A stretch of 64,000 nucleotides of DNA from Evansella tamaricis (GTDB lineage: Bacteria; Bacillota; Bacilli; Bacillales; Salisediminibacteriaceae). Position 1 is the first letter of the stretch; the number at the start of each line of letters is the position of its first letter. Under the pieces are notes generated by a model, which was not told the origin of the DNA, searched no databases, and saw nothing but the letters and a program-made list of their open reading frames with translations. The position numbers were made by a program, and so were the translations under genes. Positions 7,962 to 17,245 of the stretch are shown here, piece by piece. The DNA lies in NCBI RefSeq assembly GCF_019042215.1, contig NZ_JAHQCS010000107.1:1-64000 (forward strand). The letters run 5' to 3'.

Positions 7962-9281
7962 TTATTTATTCCGGGTAAAGAAGGTGTTACCTGCCTCATC
8001 TTCCCTTTTCCACCCAGGTGCTTCTTCTCCAGGAATTGACCCTTCCAGTAATGGATCATTCGTTTCTTTCATCCACCGCTCTACTCGTCCCCGTAGATCC
8101 AGGAGAACATCACGATAAGATTCTAGTCCTGCCACATTATTTTCTTCCAATGGATCACCTTTAAGATCGTAAAGTTCTTCCACACTATTGGCAACATAAT
8201 AATCGTCTCTTACCTCCTGACCTGAAAGGCTTTCATGAATATCTAACGGGAGGTAAACTTTCGGACCCTTTTCAAAGTTTCGGATATATTTAAATTCTTT
8301 CGTGCGTATTCCGCGCATGGGATGGTAACGGTCATGCCAGGAAAGTTCACAGAAGAAGCTCTCCCTTTCTTCGTAAGATTCTTCCTTTAATAATGGAAGG
8401 AAACTCACTCCGTCAATTCCCTCGGGGATCTTCCCACCTGCAATATCCACTAGCGTGGGCATTAAATCGATGTTACACAATAATTCATTCTGTACTCTGC
8501 CCCCATTTGTCATTCCCTTTGGAAGACGCATAATGAGTGCAGTTTCTAACCCCGCATCAAACAACGTTCCTTTTGCCCGTGGAAAGGCGATTCCATGATC
8601 GGTTGTATAAATAAGCATGGTTTTTTCGGCCAGCCCTGATTCCTCGAGAATTTGTTTTATCCTTCCTATGGCACGATCCAGTTCCTTTACCGAGCCATAA
8701 AAACTAGCTAAATCCTCCCGTACTTTCTCCGTGTCAGGTAAATAGGGAGGAACCTCCACAGATTCAAGAGGGACTGGTTCAAAGTGGTCGAAAGGTCGGT
8801 GCGTCTCTTCAAAGCCCACAGACGCATAAAATGGTTTAGTGTCGGAGGAGCTTCCTCTCTCCATTAAAAATGATTCTAGCTGATCTGTTACATTATTTGC
8901 CCCGTTTCCAGGTACTTCGATGACATTTTCATATCCAAGTCTCTTCCCGTCAAGTTCCCCATCAATGGATTCGTGAAAGAAGCCGAATAACCAGGTGTCA
9001 TATCCTGCCTTCTTTAGTTCGGTTGGAATCGTCTCGATATTGGACTTCATGGAATGTCCCATATGTGCCAGACCAAGCATTCCATGATTATGTCCATACA
9101 TTCCTGTTAAAATACTCCCCCTGCTCGGACTGCATTGGGGCTGGGAACAAAAATAATTTCCAAACCGTACTCCCTTTTCTGCCAACTCATCTAATTCCGG
9201 TGTATTGACTTTTTTTCCATAACAACCTAATTCCTGTCCAGTATCGTGTGAGATAACCATTATTATATTTGGTTTTTCCAT
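7962..9281 (-). CDS. Type I sulfatase, N-sulfoglucosamine sulfohydrolase-like
   Basis: Alkaline-phosphatase-fold sulfatase that should remove a sulfate ester (or sulfamate) from a sugar. About 439 residues, no signal peptide, so cytoplasmic. The signature CSPSRGSILTG (cysteine at about residue 50) is the formylglycine site. Metal and substrate residues appear in YTTDHG and GTLFDAG. C-terminal features (YHPMRGIRTKEFKYIRN, ELYDLKGDPLEENN, W.KETNDPLL) match the heparan-N-sulfatase (SGSH) branch. The usual first Asp pair is SHDTG here, with His in place of the first Asp. Start ATG at 9281 follows GGAGGGG; an ATG at 9296 is less well placed. It needs the formylglycine-generating enzyme at 3796-4821, and lies 33 bases after the LacI gene. 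Substrate unknown. Confidence 0.9.
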   Translation of the reverse strand: MEKPNIIMVISHDTGQELGCYGKKVNTPELDELAEKGVRFGNYFCSQPQCSPSRGSILTGMYGHNHGMLGLAHMGHSMKSNIETIPTELKKAGYDTWLFGFFHESIDGELDGKRLGYENVIEVPGNGANNVTDQLESFLMERGSSSDTKPFYASVGFEETHRPFDHFEPVPLESVEVPPYLPDTEKVREDLASFYGSVKELDRAIGRIKQILEESGLAEKTMLIYTTDHGIAFPRAKGTLFDAGLETALIMRLPKGMTNGGRVQNELLCNIDLMPTLVDIAGGKIPEGIDGVSFLPLLKEESYEERESFFCELSWHDRYHPMRGIRTKEFKYIRNFEKGPKVYLPLDIHESLSGQEVRDDYYVANSVEELYDLKGDPLEENNVAGLESYRDVLLDLRGRVERWMKETNDPLLEGSIPGEEAPGWKREDEAGNTFFTRNK

Positions 9282-9313
9282 TCCATTCCCCTCCATCCTT
9301 CCCCTACTTTTCG

Positions 9314-10357
9314 TTATGACGACTGGTTGCTAACATCATAAGGGGGAAGTGTTTTGACACTATTTCTATCCATAAACTGATGTGGGACGTAAACGTGTCT
9401 TTCTGTTTCATTATTTTCCATCAGTTTTTGTAACAACTTTGCCGATTGACGTCCTATTTCCATAAAGTCCTGACGTACAGTCGTCAATCGAGGATGTGTA
9501 TAATCACTGATAATTAAATCATCAAATCCTATGATAGATACATCTTCCGGAATCTGTAAACCGGCTTCTTTCACAGCCCGCATTACCCCATATGCCATTA
9601 AATCACTATAACAGAGAAATGCAGATGGCTGTTTCCTCTCTAAATACGTTTTCGTCATAGCATACGCCTTTTCTTCGGAGAAGTCTGCATGAATAATATC
9701 ATTATCCGTTAACTGTAAATCAAATGTCTGAAAGGCATTTCTTGTACCTTCGAATCGCTCATAATTCACATAAGTTTCCTCGGTTCCTGCTACAACAACA
9801 ATATCTCTGTGGTTTCTATTCAATAGATAGAGGGCTGCCTCCCTCGTGGCACTGAAATTATCAATAGAGACACTACCGATAAGGCGATTATCAAGCTCTG
9901 TTCCTATATCCACAAGGACACATGGAATATTCGTATCCATCATTTCCTTAAAATAACTGTCATCTGTCCGAATACCTTGAAGGATTGTTCCCCCAATCTT
10001 TCTTTCACGGCAAAATTGTACATAACTTTTTTGTTCTTGTTTAAGAGAATCAATAAAATAGATTGATAATTCATAACCTGTTTCTTCCACCGCGGTGTAA
10101 ACGCCTTTGAAAATATCGTAAGAAACAGTATCCTTTTTGTTTTCTGTGAAAATACCTGAGGCTATCAATCCGATTGCCGTTTGCTTTTTAGAAGATAAAT
10201 TTTTTGCCGCAAGGTTGGGGGAATAATTTAATTCCTTCGCAACCTCAAATACTCGTTGTCTCGTTTTTACATTAATATCGGGATAGTTATTAAATGCTCT
10301 TGAAACGACACCTATGGATACACCTGCTTTATTTGCAACATCTCTTATTGTAGCCAT
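9314..10357 (-). CDS. LacI family transcriptional regulator
   Basis: Sugar-responsive DNA-binding regulator, 347 residues. N-terminal helix-turn-helix and hinge (ATIRDVANKAGVS..VVSRAFN, YSPNLAAKNLSSKK) in residues 1-60, then a periplasmic-binding-like effector domain ending with GFDDL..SDYTHPRLTTVRQ. It lies inside the GH65/sulfatase locus on the same strand. LacI proteins with this recognition helix usually bind palindromes with a central CG; three such AAAACGTTTT sites lie ahead of the first gene of the locus (17085-17199), so it is the likely controller. Effector unknown. Confidence 0.93.
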   Translation of the reverse strand: MATIRDVANKAGVSIGVVSRAFNNYPDINVKTRQRVFEVAKELNYSPNLAAKNLSSKKQTAIGLIASGIFTENKKDTVSYDIFKGVYTAVEETGYELSIYFIDSLKQEQKSYVQFCRERKIGGTILQGIRTDDSYFKEMMDTNIPCVLVDIGTELDNRLIGSVSIDNFSATREAALYLLNRNHRDIVVVAGTEETYVNYERFEGTRNAFQTFDLQLTDNDIIHADFSEEKAYAMTKTYLERKQPSAFLCYSDLMAYGVMRAVKEAGLQIPEDVSIIGFDDLIISDYTHPRLTTVRQDFMEIGRQSAKLLQKLMENNETERHVYVPHQFMDRNSVKTLPPYDVSNQSS

Positions 10358-10428
10358 CCTTTACACACTTCCTATTGATTTTATTTAATACAGCTATACC
10401 CATTCCTAATGGTTTGGTGACAACGTGT

Positions 10429-11124
10429 TTATTTGGTTTCTGTCAGTTTTTTCTCTACCTTAAGCGTGAATTGATAGAACGCCAGATAAGAGAGAAGTAC
10501 AATTAGTGAAACAGTAAAAAAAGGAATCAAAAATAAAAATCGAGCACTCAAATAAATCACCAATATATTTGCTGAGATAAGAGTAATTAAAAGGAGCGGA
10601 CTTCCAACTGTAATATAAAAAGCATTCTTATACATTTCCCTTTTCCCCATATGATAGTGGACACTTATACAAAAATAGTTGATCGTAAAGATAATTAATA
10701 ATACACCGATGAGGAGAAACACCACAGCCAGAAGGTCATGCCTAGTTCGGAAAAAAAAGTAATCCAATGCCCACACAACCCAAAGCCCTGTCAGACCTAA
10801 ACCTGACCACATACTCTGTATATAATTATCTTTCAGGTGACTTAAATACGATTTTATAATTGATGGCTGCTCCTTTTTCATCACCCACTCACGGACTGTC
10901 GCAAACATCGCTGTAGTTCCAGGGAAAAACACAATTGGGAGGAAAATCACTAAAGGGATCGTCAAGACTGCCAATACATAATCAGATGGACTAAAAATCA
11001 TCAGAAAAGCAATAAATAAAATTGGCAAATTAGTAATCATCCATACAATATTCAGGACAGATAACTTCATGATCCAATCAGCAATGATTGTTATTAATCC
11101 AGAAAACCCCAAGTTGCGCTGCAT
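10429..11124 (-). CDS. DUF624 (YesL-like) membrane protein
   Basis: Small integral membrane protein of about 231 residues with five or six hydrophobic segments. Pattern W..KLSVLNIVWMITNLPI near the N-terminus, FFPGTTAMFATVREW in the first third and charged loops between helices fit the YesL/DUF624 family, regularly encoded beside MalF/MalG-type sugar permeases and two-component or LacI regulators in Firmicutes. Function of the family is unknown; a role in assembling or tuning the importer is inferred from context only. Start chosen at 11124 (MQRNLG, preceded by AAAGGGTG) rather than the upstream in-frame ATG at 11166. Confidence 0.8.
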   Translation of the reverse strand: MQRNLGFSGLITIIADWIMKLSVLNIVWMITNLPILFIAFLMIFSPSDYVLAVLTIPLVIFLPIVFFPGTTAMFATVREWVMKKEQPSIIKSYLSHLKDNYIQSMWSGLGLTGLWVVWALDYFFFRTRHDLLAVVFLLIGVLLIIFTINYFCISVHYHMGKREMYKNAFYITVGSPLLLITLISANILVIYLSARFLFLIPFFTVSLIVLLSYLAFYQFTLKVEKKLTETK

Positions 11125-11185
11125 AACTATACACCCTTTCTTTGGACACAGACAGACAATGTTCACTTATGATAAGTTCAATATT

Positions 11186-12022
11186 CTATTTCACCGCACC
11201 TTCTCCTATCCCTTTAATAATATGCCTTTGGGCAAAAATATAAAAGATAACAACTGGAATGACCGTAAGCGTTAAACCTGCCATCGCCATATTCCACTGA
11301 ATCGTAAATTCCCCAAAGAAATAGAACGTGGATAATGGAATGGTTCGGAGATTTGTACTTGTGAGCACGAGGGACGGTAATAGAAAGTCATTCCAAATCT
11401 GAATCACATTTAGAATAATGACGGTAACGGTAATCGGCTTTAACATTGGAAAAACCACCCGCCAAAAAGTCCCAAACTTCGTACATCCATCAATTGTTGC
11501 CGCTTCCTCCAGTGATTTGGGAATCGACTTTACAAAACCGTGATAGAGGAACACTGCCATACTGGAATTAAATCCAATGTGCATAAATATAAGCCCTCCA
11601 CGGGTATTGAGCATTGGTATTCCCGTTGCACGCATGATTTGGTCCATCAACTGTAAAAGAGGCATCATAATTGTCTGAAACGGAATAAGCATCGTTGCAA
11701 TAAATGTCATAAAGATGATTTTACTTAGTTTATTATTTGTTCTGGCCAGCATCCATGCTGTCATAGAAGATAAGGTGACGATAAAAATAATAGATACTAT
11801 TGTTATAAACAAGGAATTTCCAAATGCTGTTATGAAATTCATTCTGTGCATTGCCCCGGCATAGTATTCAAACGTCAGTTCCTGTGGCAAAGCCAAGACG
11901 TTTTCATACATTTCAGCCCTTGTTTTAAAGGAATTGACAAACATGATATAAACGGGAGACAGGAACAAGAGTGCTCCTAAAAAGAGTAGTATTTCTCTTG
12001 AAAATTTACTGACCTTTTTCAT
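11186..12022 (-). CDS. Carbohydrate ABC transporter permease, MalG type
   Basis: Second membrane subunit of the locus's sugar importer, 278 residues with six helices. EAA loop EEAATIDGCTKFGTFWRVVFPMLKP (about 170-195) is the docking site for the ATPase. Its start overlaps the stop of the MalF-type gene by one base (TAATG), so they are translationally coupled. No ATPase gene occurs in this locus; a shared ATPase must power it. Confidence 0.92.
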   Translation of the reverse strand: MKKVSKFSREILLFLGALLFLSPVYIMFVNSFKTRAEMYENVLALPQELTFEYYAGAMHRMNFITAFGNSLFITIVSIIFIVTLSSMTAWMLARTNNKLSKIIFMTFIATMLIPFQTIMMPLLQLMDQIMRATGIPMLNTRGGLIFMHIGFNSSMAVFLYHGFVKSIPKSLEEAATIDGCTKFGTFWRVVFPMLKPITVTVIILNVIQIWNDFLLPSLVLTSTNLRTIPLSTFYFFGEFTIQWNMAMAGLTLTVIPVVIFYIFAQRHIIKGIGEGAVK

Positions 12023-12897
12023 TACATTTCAACCTCCCGTCGTTTCGTCATATACACTTGGGATAGTGTAACGGCTGCAACGATGATAAAGAATACGACT
12101 GCCTTCGCCTGACCATAGCCATATCTGCTGTATCCGAAGATTTCATTATAAATATGGAGAGCAAATAATTCCGTGGAGTTAATTGGTCCTCCACCGGTTA
12201 AAGACAAGTTCACATCGTAGATTTTAAATCCAAAGGATAGGGTTAAAAATAAGCAAATCGTAAATGCTGGCATTAATAATGGGAAAATAATTTTCCGTAA
12301 TCTATCCCAGTAACTGGCACCATCGATCGTGGAAGCTTCAATGACATCATTTGGAATTCCTTGTATCCCAGTAATATAGATAATCATCATATATCCTGCC
12401 ATTTGCCATGTAAATACAAATACTAAAGCATATAATGCATAATCAGGACTAAGTAACCAATTGAAAAATAACGTTTCAAATCCTGTCAGTTCTCCCATGA
12501 TTCGAAAGGCATCGGAAAAAATAAACTGCCAGATGTAACCTAAGATTAGTCCCCCAATAAGGTTAGGCATAAAAAACATCGCTCTTGCTGCATTAACCGT
12601 CCTTAGTTTAGTAGTCACCAATAATGCAAAGGTCAAGGCAATCACATTTACTGAAATCAAAGATAGGATTGTAAACTTGACAGTCAGCCATGCTGAATCG
12701 AGAAATCGGTTATCTCCAAATAACCGAGTATAGTTTTCGAGACCAACAAACGTCATTGGGTTAGCCCCGATCCCGTCCCACCTAAAAAAAGAATAATAGA
12801 TTCCCATTACAAATGGAATAAGAACAACGGTAGTGAAAATGATAAGAAGTGGTACTGTAAATAAGATGAACCACCCTTTGTTTTTCCTTAGTTTCAC
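12022..12897 (-). CDS. Carbohydrate ABC transporter permease, MalF type
   Basis: First membrane subunit of the importer, 291 residues, six helices. Starts with KLRKNKGWFILFTVPLL, a usual beginning for MsmF/UgpA-like permeases; EAA loop IEASTIDGASYWDRLRKIIFPLL near residue 190. GTG start with GAGGGGG five bases upstream. Preceded by a 390-base gap with a terminator-like hairpin that follows the binding-protein gene. Confidence 0.92.
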   Translation of the reverse strand: MKLRKNKGWFILFTVPLLIIFTTVVLIPFVMGIYYSFFRWDGIGANPMTFVGLENYTRLFGDNRFLDSAWLTVKFTILSLISVNVIALTFALLVTTKLRTVNAARAMFFMPNLIGGLILGYIWQFIFSDAFRIMGELTGFETLFFNWLLSPDYALYALVFVFTWQMAGYMMIIYITGIQGIPNDVIEASTIDGASYWDRLRKIIFPLLMPAFTICLFLTLSFGFKIYDVNLSLTGGGPINSTELFALHIYNEIFGYSRYGYGQAKAVVFFIIVAAVTLSQVYMTKRREVEM

Positions 12898-13287
12898 GTC
12901 AACCCCCTCTTTCCAGTAAGATCATTGAGGAACTGTATATAAATGGCTCTTTTCGCATAGATTGTTGTTTTAAGGCAAAATTTTTGCTTGGATACACTAC
13001 AGGCAGACGCTTTTACACAAGGTCACAAGTCCGACATCTACTCATTCTTCGCAGTGTCTTCACCTCGTGCTGTTCCCGCTTGAGTCGCCGCCTTTCACTT
13101 CTCCAAGCTTTCTCAAAAAGTAACAAAGTTTAATACACGTTCGTCATAGAGCAACATGCATTGCTTAATAGAAAAAAGCCATCATTTTTAGGCAAGACGG
13201 CTTTTTTCCAGAAAGAATAGACGGAGGAGATGGAGCGGTAACACTGACTTCTTTTGTCAGTTCCGCTCCTACTCCGGTTTCCCTCAT
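12898..13287. other. Intergenic gap between binding-protein and permease genes, repeat-like
   Basis: 390 bases without a believable gene. Contains CTCTTTTCGCATAGATTG at about 12949, which resembles a dispersed Bacillaceae repeat, and a GC-rich stretch (13010-13110) with no reading frame. The hairpin at 13172-13207 is listed separately. No clear promoter for the permease genes was found, so they may depend on read-through. Confidence 0.4.
13172..13207 (-). terminator. Hairpin after the binding-protein gene (partial terminator)
   Basis: AAAAAAGCCATC and GACGGCTTTTTT pair with one mismatch around an 12-base loop, giving an A/T-flanked stem that terminates in either direction. It lies 80 bases after the stop of the sugar-binding lipoprotein gene. 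Partial termination here would give the usual excess of binding protein over permease; that is inference. Confidence 0.65.
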
Positions 13288-14604
13288 TTATCTAATCGCG
13301 TTCTGCCATGCGTCATCCATCATTTCCACGACTTCCTGACCTGTAAGGCTTTCATTAATAAAGAAGTTCTCTGCCACTGGAACGAAGTCATTCACAACTA
13401 GATTTGCCGGGAAATAAGTGTGAGACCAAGGGATTGTTTTTCCTTCATTAATTGCATCAAAGACAGCTTGAGATAACGGGTCAAAGTCAGATACCTCAAT
13501 GTTCGTTAATGCCGGGATAGTATTAAATTCTTCTACAAGGTAACTATGACCAATTTCAGTTGTGTGTAACCAGTCTAAGAAGTCTAACGCAGCTTGAATT
13601 TCAGCATCATCCTTCTCTGCATTTACAGACCAGTGCAATCCAACACCTACTGCTAAACTATCATTGTCCATCAATGGAACAGGAAGCATTCCCATTTCGA
13701 AATCAAGCTCATAATCTGAGAACATACCATATGCCCAGTTACCTTGGTGGATCATCGCTGTTTTTCCAGATGCAAAGTCACCAATTTGAGAATCATAGTT
13801 TACTTCTAATGGGTTGCGTGTATAAGCTCGAATGTCTTCTAACATTTCACCAAAAGCCTGGAACTCTTCCACATCTCCAAGGGAAACTTCCCCTGCATTC
13901 ACTTGATCCATAAAGGCAATATTGTCATTTTGAAGGGAGAAAGGATAGTTACTGATATGCCCAATTAGGAAGAACCCTTCTTGGGATAATGATAAACCAG
14001 ATACATCCGTCCCATCGAATTCTTGGAGTGTATTCACAAATGATGCATAATCCGCAACATCTGCAGGATCAATTAAATCTTTGTTATATACTAATCCAAA
14101 ACCTTCAGCACCAAATGGAATTCCAAGTAGCTTTCCATTTACTTCGAGAGCCATGTTTTCAGCAATATATTGTGCGTATTCCACATCACTCAGGTCATAA
14201 GCATATGATTCTAGTGACATCGCTTCCGTTAAGTGTCGAAGACTAAAAATCGATGGTCCTTGATTACTGTTTAAACGAATTTGCAGTTGTTGGAAATAGT
14301 CGTCACCTGTTGTTCCCCAAACTTCCACTTCCACTCCTGTTTCTTCCTCATAAATTTTAGCCAACTCTTCTAATTCTTCTGTTATTTCAACCTTACTTTG
14401 GAAAATAGTAATTTTGTCAACCGTTTCTCCATCAGTGTCACTACCTGTATCTCCAGAATCATCGGTATTGTCTTCTGCCGGTTCTTCTGTATCTTGACCT
14501 CCTCCATCGTCTGTTCCTGCCTCTTCATCTTCGCCACCACATGCTGCTAAAAAGAATAAAGATGTAACTAATAGTAATGCTAAAATCGTTTTCCAAAACT
14601 TCAT
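13288..14604 (-). CDS. Sugar-binding lipoprotein of ABC importer
   Basis: Extracellular solute-binding protein, family 1 (MalE/CUT1 type), 438 residues. Lipoprotein signal: charged start, hydrophobic stretch, then LFFLAACGG with the lipidated cysteine at about residue 22, followed by a long acidic Gly/Asp/Glu linker (23-60), typical of salt-adapted Bacillaceae. Mature fold includes IFQSKVEITEELEELAKIYEEETGVEVEVW and the usual QA..FLDWLH near the end. It feeds the MalF/MalG pair downstream. Ligand not identifiable; context suggests an alpha-linked, perhaps sulfated, diglucoside. Confidence 0.92.
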   Translation of the reverse strand: MKFWKTILALLLVTSLFFLAACGGEDEEAGTDDGGGQDTEEPAEDNTDDSGDTGSDTDGETVDKITIFQSKVEITEELEELAKIYEEETGVEVEVWGTTGDDYFQQLQIRLNSNQGPSIFSLRHLTEAMSLESYAYDLSDVEYAQYIAENMALEVNGKLLGIPFGAEGFGLVYNKDLIDPADVADYASFVNTLQEFDGTDVSGLSLSQEGFFLIGHISNYPFSLQNDNIAFMDQVNAGEVSLGDVEEFQAFGEMLEDIRAYTRNPLEVNYDSQIGDFASGKTAMIHQGNWAYGMFSDYELDFEMGMLPVPLMDNDSLAVGVGLHWSVNAEKDDAEIQAALDFLDWLHTTEIGHSYLVEEFNTIPALTNIEVSDFDPLSQAVFDAINEGKTIPWSHTYFPANLVVNDFVPVAENFFINESLTGQEVVEMMDDAWQNAIR

Positions 14605-14652
14605 TGATAGTGCCCCCTTTATATTTTTGGATGAAATTCATCCATTACTAAC

Positions 14653-17067
14653 CTAGTAAGATAGTAGACTTCCTTTTTCCAATGGGATTTCAATAGATTC
14701 CCTAAAGGTAAATGCCTTTTCAAAAACTCGGAAACGGATATTCTCCATGGTTGATGCTTCCACACGGAGGGTAGATTTTGTTATCGTAATATGCAATGGA
14801 TGGCCTCTCCAATGAAAGACGAATTTCAATTGTTTCCATTGCGTCGGGAGTTGGGGATTGATTCTGAGTTCTTCCTGATAAAGACGTACACCCCCAAAGC
14901 CAAAGACAGCTGCTGTCCACATCCCTCCGATAGATGCCGCATGAATCCCTTCATTAGATGTATCCATAGAAGGACCTAAGTCCGTTTCACATAATTTGGT
15001 AAACATTTCATAGGCTAAATCAACTTTCCCTAAGTCACAGGCAAGAATGACATGAGTAGAAAGACTTAAGGAAGAATCATGGAGTGTTCTTGGTTCATAA
15101 AAATGAAAGTTTGCTGATTTCACCTGTTGGGATAGTCTTTCATCATCAGCTAAAAAAGTTTGCTCCAATAAGTAAAATATCAGAAGTGTATCGGCTTGCT
15201 TCGTTACTTGAAAGTGATTAATTTGTTCCGGATTATAATCTTTATAAATTCCCCTGACAGAATCTTGGTTTTTATACTTGGACAAATCAAGTTCCTTTAA
15301 ACTCAAGTAGGTGTCATCCTGTGGTATGACATGATCTTTTGCCCGCGGTTCTGGCAGGTAGAGTTTTTCAGCTTTTTCGAGCCAGTTAAGATAGTGATTG
15401 TTTAAATCTAGCTTTTTGTCCATTTGTAAGAATCTTTTTTTGTCGTCTTGCTTTAATTGATCAACAAAGCGGATCGCAAGTTTAAGGTTGAAGTATGCCA
15501 TATAATTGGTGTAAGCGTTGTTATTGACATGCTCCTTATATTCATCGGGACCAATCACATCGTTGATATAATATTGCCCGTTTTCTGAAGACCATTCTAG
15601 CCGGCTAGCCCAAAACGTAGCAGTTTCAAAGATGATTTCGTACCCATAAGCGATGAGAAAATCTTTGTCACCTGTCACCTTCGTATATTGGTAGATTGCA
15701 AACGCAATGTCTGCAGTTATATGCTGTTCAATTAGTCCAGGCCAAATTTTTGTCGGTTTACCGGTAACGATATCAATGTCTCCCCATTCTGGAGTGACTT
15801 CCCCATCAGAAGGTTTAGCAGCTTCCCATGGATACATCGCTCCTTCATAACCGTTGGCCTTCGCTTTTCTTTTGGCGCTTTCCAACCCAAGGTATCGATA
15901 AGTTAATAATGACTTTGCAATTGCTTGGTTGGAGTAGGTGAAAAAAGGAAGTATGAAAATTTCAGTATCCCAGAAGGAGTGTCCTCGATACCCTTCCCCA
16001 CTTAATGCTTTCGCACCAATTCCCATCTTCTCGTCATGTGCTGGTGTCATTGCTATCAGGTGATACAAGGAAAACCTGAGAGCAAGTTGGTCAAATGACT
16101 CGGTACTGTCTACCTCAAGTTTGTAAATGTTCCAAATGGTTTCCCATTTCTCTGCATGTTGATTAAATAGCATTTCATATCCTTTATTATGTAATTCCTG
16201 TAGTTCCTTGCTGGCTTGTTTTCGAATGTATTTTATAGAATCATCGAGCTGATATTCCACATCATACATACCTTTATCGTACCGAGAGAATTCCTTATCA
16301 ACACTCGTGTAAACGGTTGCTAGTTTTTCGAAAACAAACTGATCAGAAGGCTGTAGTGCAACGTTATATGTCAGCCAGACTTTTCGTCTGGACATATTCA
16401 TTTCAGGATCGTTCCGTATCTCTTCCCCATTAATTCTTAAGGTGTGTACCGCATTTAAAATAATATTAATCTTTGATTCTTTCGTTGTTTGAATCATTTC
16501 TAGGGCACACTTTTGGTGAACACGCCGTTCCCCTTCTAGGAAATGTTGGGATCCGGAATTGGTCATTTGCCCATTAATTCCTGATTCGATAGTTAGCTGG
16601 ATCGGATGTGATACCGACTCCACTTCCAGTTTCATTCCAATGAGATGTAGATTATGCAAGGAAACAAATCTTCTAAATTGGAACCAAATTTCTTTTCCCT
16701 TTGGGGAAATCCACTGGATCTTCCTTGTTAATTCAGCTGTTTTTAAATTAAGCTGGCGAACATACTCTTTCGTTTTACCAAATTCAAGGCTAAAGCGTTC
16801 CCCGTCTATCTTCATATCAAATCTTGTCATATCTGCCAGATTTGGTAACTCGGTAACTTCATTCTCTTCCCCTTGATTGAAAGTACCATTTACAAACAAG
16901 TTTCTTTTTTCCTGCAAATAAGGTTCTTCTGTTGCAGATCTTAAACCTAGGTATCCATTTCCTAGGTACATAATGGATTCACATTTCCCTAATTGATCTG
17001 GATGAAACTGTTCTTCGGAAAGAACCCAATTTTTAATATTTCCATTTCCACTTGTGTAGTTCATCAT
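14653..17067 (-). CDS. GH65 family glycoside phosphorylase, second paralogue
   Basis: First gene of the locus, 804 residues. Same domain order as the GH65 enzyme at 4946-7219 but clearly diverged: YLGNGYLGLRSATEE at the N-terminus, ALSGEGYRGHSFWDTEIF, a longer insert WEAAKPSDGE.TPEWGD around 414-430, INDVIGPDEYKEHVNNNAYTN with likely general acid E509, KQADTLL, HDSSLSLSTH and AASIGGMW. The GPDEYKEHV form is common in kojibiose/maltose-phosphorylase-like YcjT/YvdK proteins. Two overlapping ATGs (MM) follow AGGAAGGAG. The promoter, a cre-like site and three LacI-type palindromes lie just upstream. Two different GH65 enzymes in one locus suggest two linkages or a stepwise breakdown. Confidence 0.88.
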   Translation of the reverse strand: MMNYTSGNGNIKNWVLSEEQFHPDQLGKCESIMYLGNGYLGLRSATEEPYLQEKRNLFVNGTFNQGEENEVTELPNLADMTRFDMKIDGERFSLEFGKTKEYVRQLNLKTAELTRKIQWISPKGKEIWFQFRRFVSLHNLHLIGMKLEVESVSHPIQLTIESGINGQMTNSGSQHFLEGERRVHQKCALEMIQTTKESKINIILNAVHTLRINGEEIRNDPEMNMSRRKVWLTYNVALQPSDQFVFEKLATVYTSVDKEFSRYDKGMYDVEYQLDDSIKYIRKQASKELQELHNKGYEMLFNQHAEKWETIWNIYKLEVDSTESFDQLALRFSLYHLIAMTPAHDEKMGIGAKALSGEGYRGHSFWDTEIFILPFFTYSNQAIAKSLLTYRYLGLESAKRKAKANGYEGAMYPWEAAKPSDGEVTPEWGDIDIVTGKPTKIWPGLIEQHITADIAFAIYQYTKVTGDKDFLIAYGYEIIFETATFWASRLEWSSENGQYYINDVIGPDEYKEHVNNNAYTNYMAYFNLKLAIRFVDQLKQDDKKRFLQMDKKLDLNNHYLNWLEKAEKLYLPEPRAKDHVIPQDDTYLSLKELDLSKYKNQDSVRGIYKDYNPEQINHFQVTKQADTLLIFYLLEQTFLADDERLSQQVKSANFHFYEPRTLHDSSLSLSTHVILACDLGKVDLAYEMFTKLCETDLGPSMDTSNEGIHAASIGGMWTAAVFGFGGVRLYQEELRINPQLPTQWKQLKFVFHWRGHPLHITITKSTLRVEASTMENIRFRVFEKAFTFRESIEIPLEKGSLLSY

Positions 17068-17084
17068 ATGTAATTGGCTCCTTC

Positions 17085-17098
17085 CTAAAACGTTTTAG
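17085..17098. promoter_or_regulatory. LacI-type operator 1
   Basis: CTAAAACGTTTTAG, a perfect 14-base palindrome with central CG, 18 bases before the GH65 start and overlapping the ribosome site region. Likely bound by the LacI regulator at 9314-10357. Confidence 0.6.
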
Positions 17099-17117
17099 AA
17101 ACCGAGCGAAAATTCAA

Positions 17118-17131
17118 CAAAAACGTTTTAG
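17118..17131. promoter_or_regulatory. LacI-type operator 2
   Basis: CAAAAACGTTTTAG, differing from operator 1 at one position, 33 bases away (about three helical turns), which would place both on the same face of the DNA. Confidence 0.58.
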
Positions 17132-17186
17132 ACCTTTCGTAAAAAATAAACTTTTTAATTTTTGCTGTTAAAAAGTCTAGGTTACC

Positions 17187-17199
17187 GAAAACGTTTTTG
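17187..17199. promoter_or_regulatory. LacI-type operator 3
   Basis: GAAAACGTTTTTG keeps the AAAACGTTTT core. It lies between the cre-like site and operators 1 and 2, in the leader of the locus. Confidence 0.55.
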
Positions 17200-17227
17200 C
17201 CTCGTTGAAAAATAATAAAGCGGGATT

Positions 17228-17240
17228 TGAAGCGCTTTCA
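17228..17240. promoter_or_regulatory. cre-like catabolite control site
   Basis: TGAAGCGCTTTCA resembles the CcpA site TGWAARCGYTWWCA but is one base shorter. It lies just after the -10 box at 17246-17251, where CcpA binding would block transcription. It could instead be a fourth, diverged LacI-family site. Confidence 0.45.
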
Positions 17241-17245
17241 ATAAT

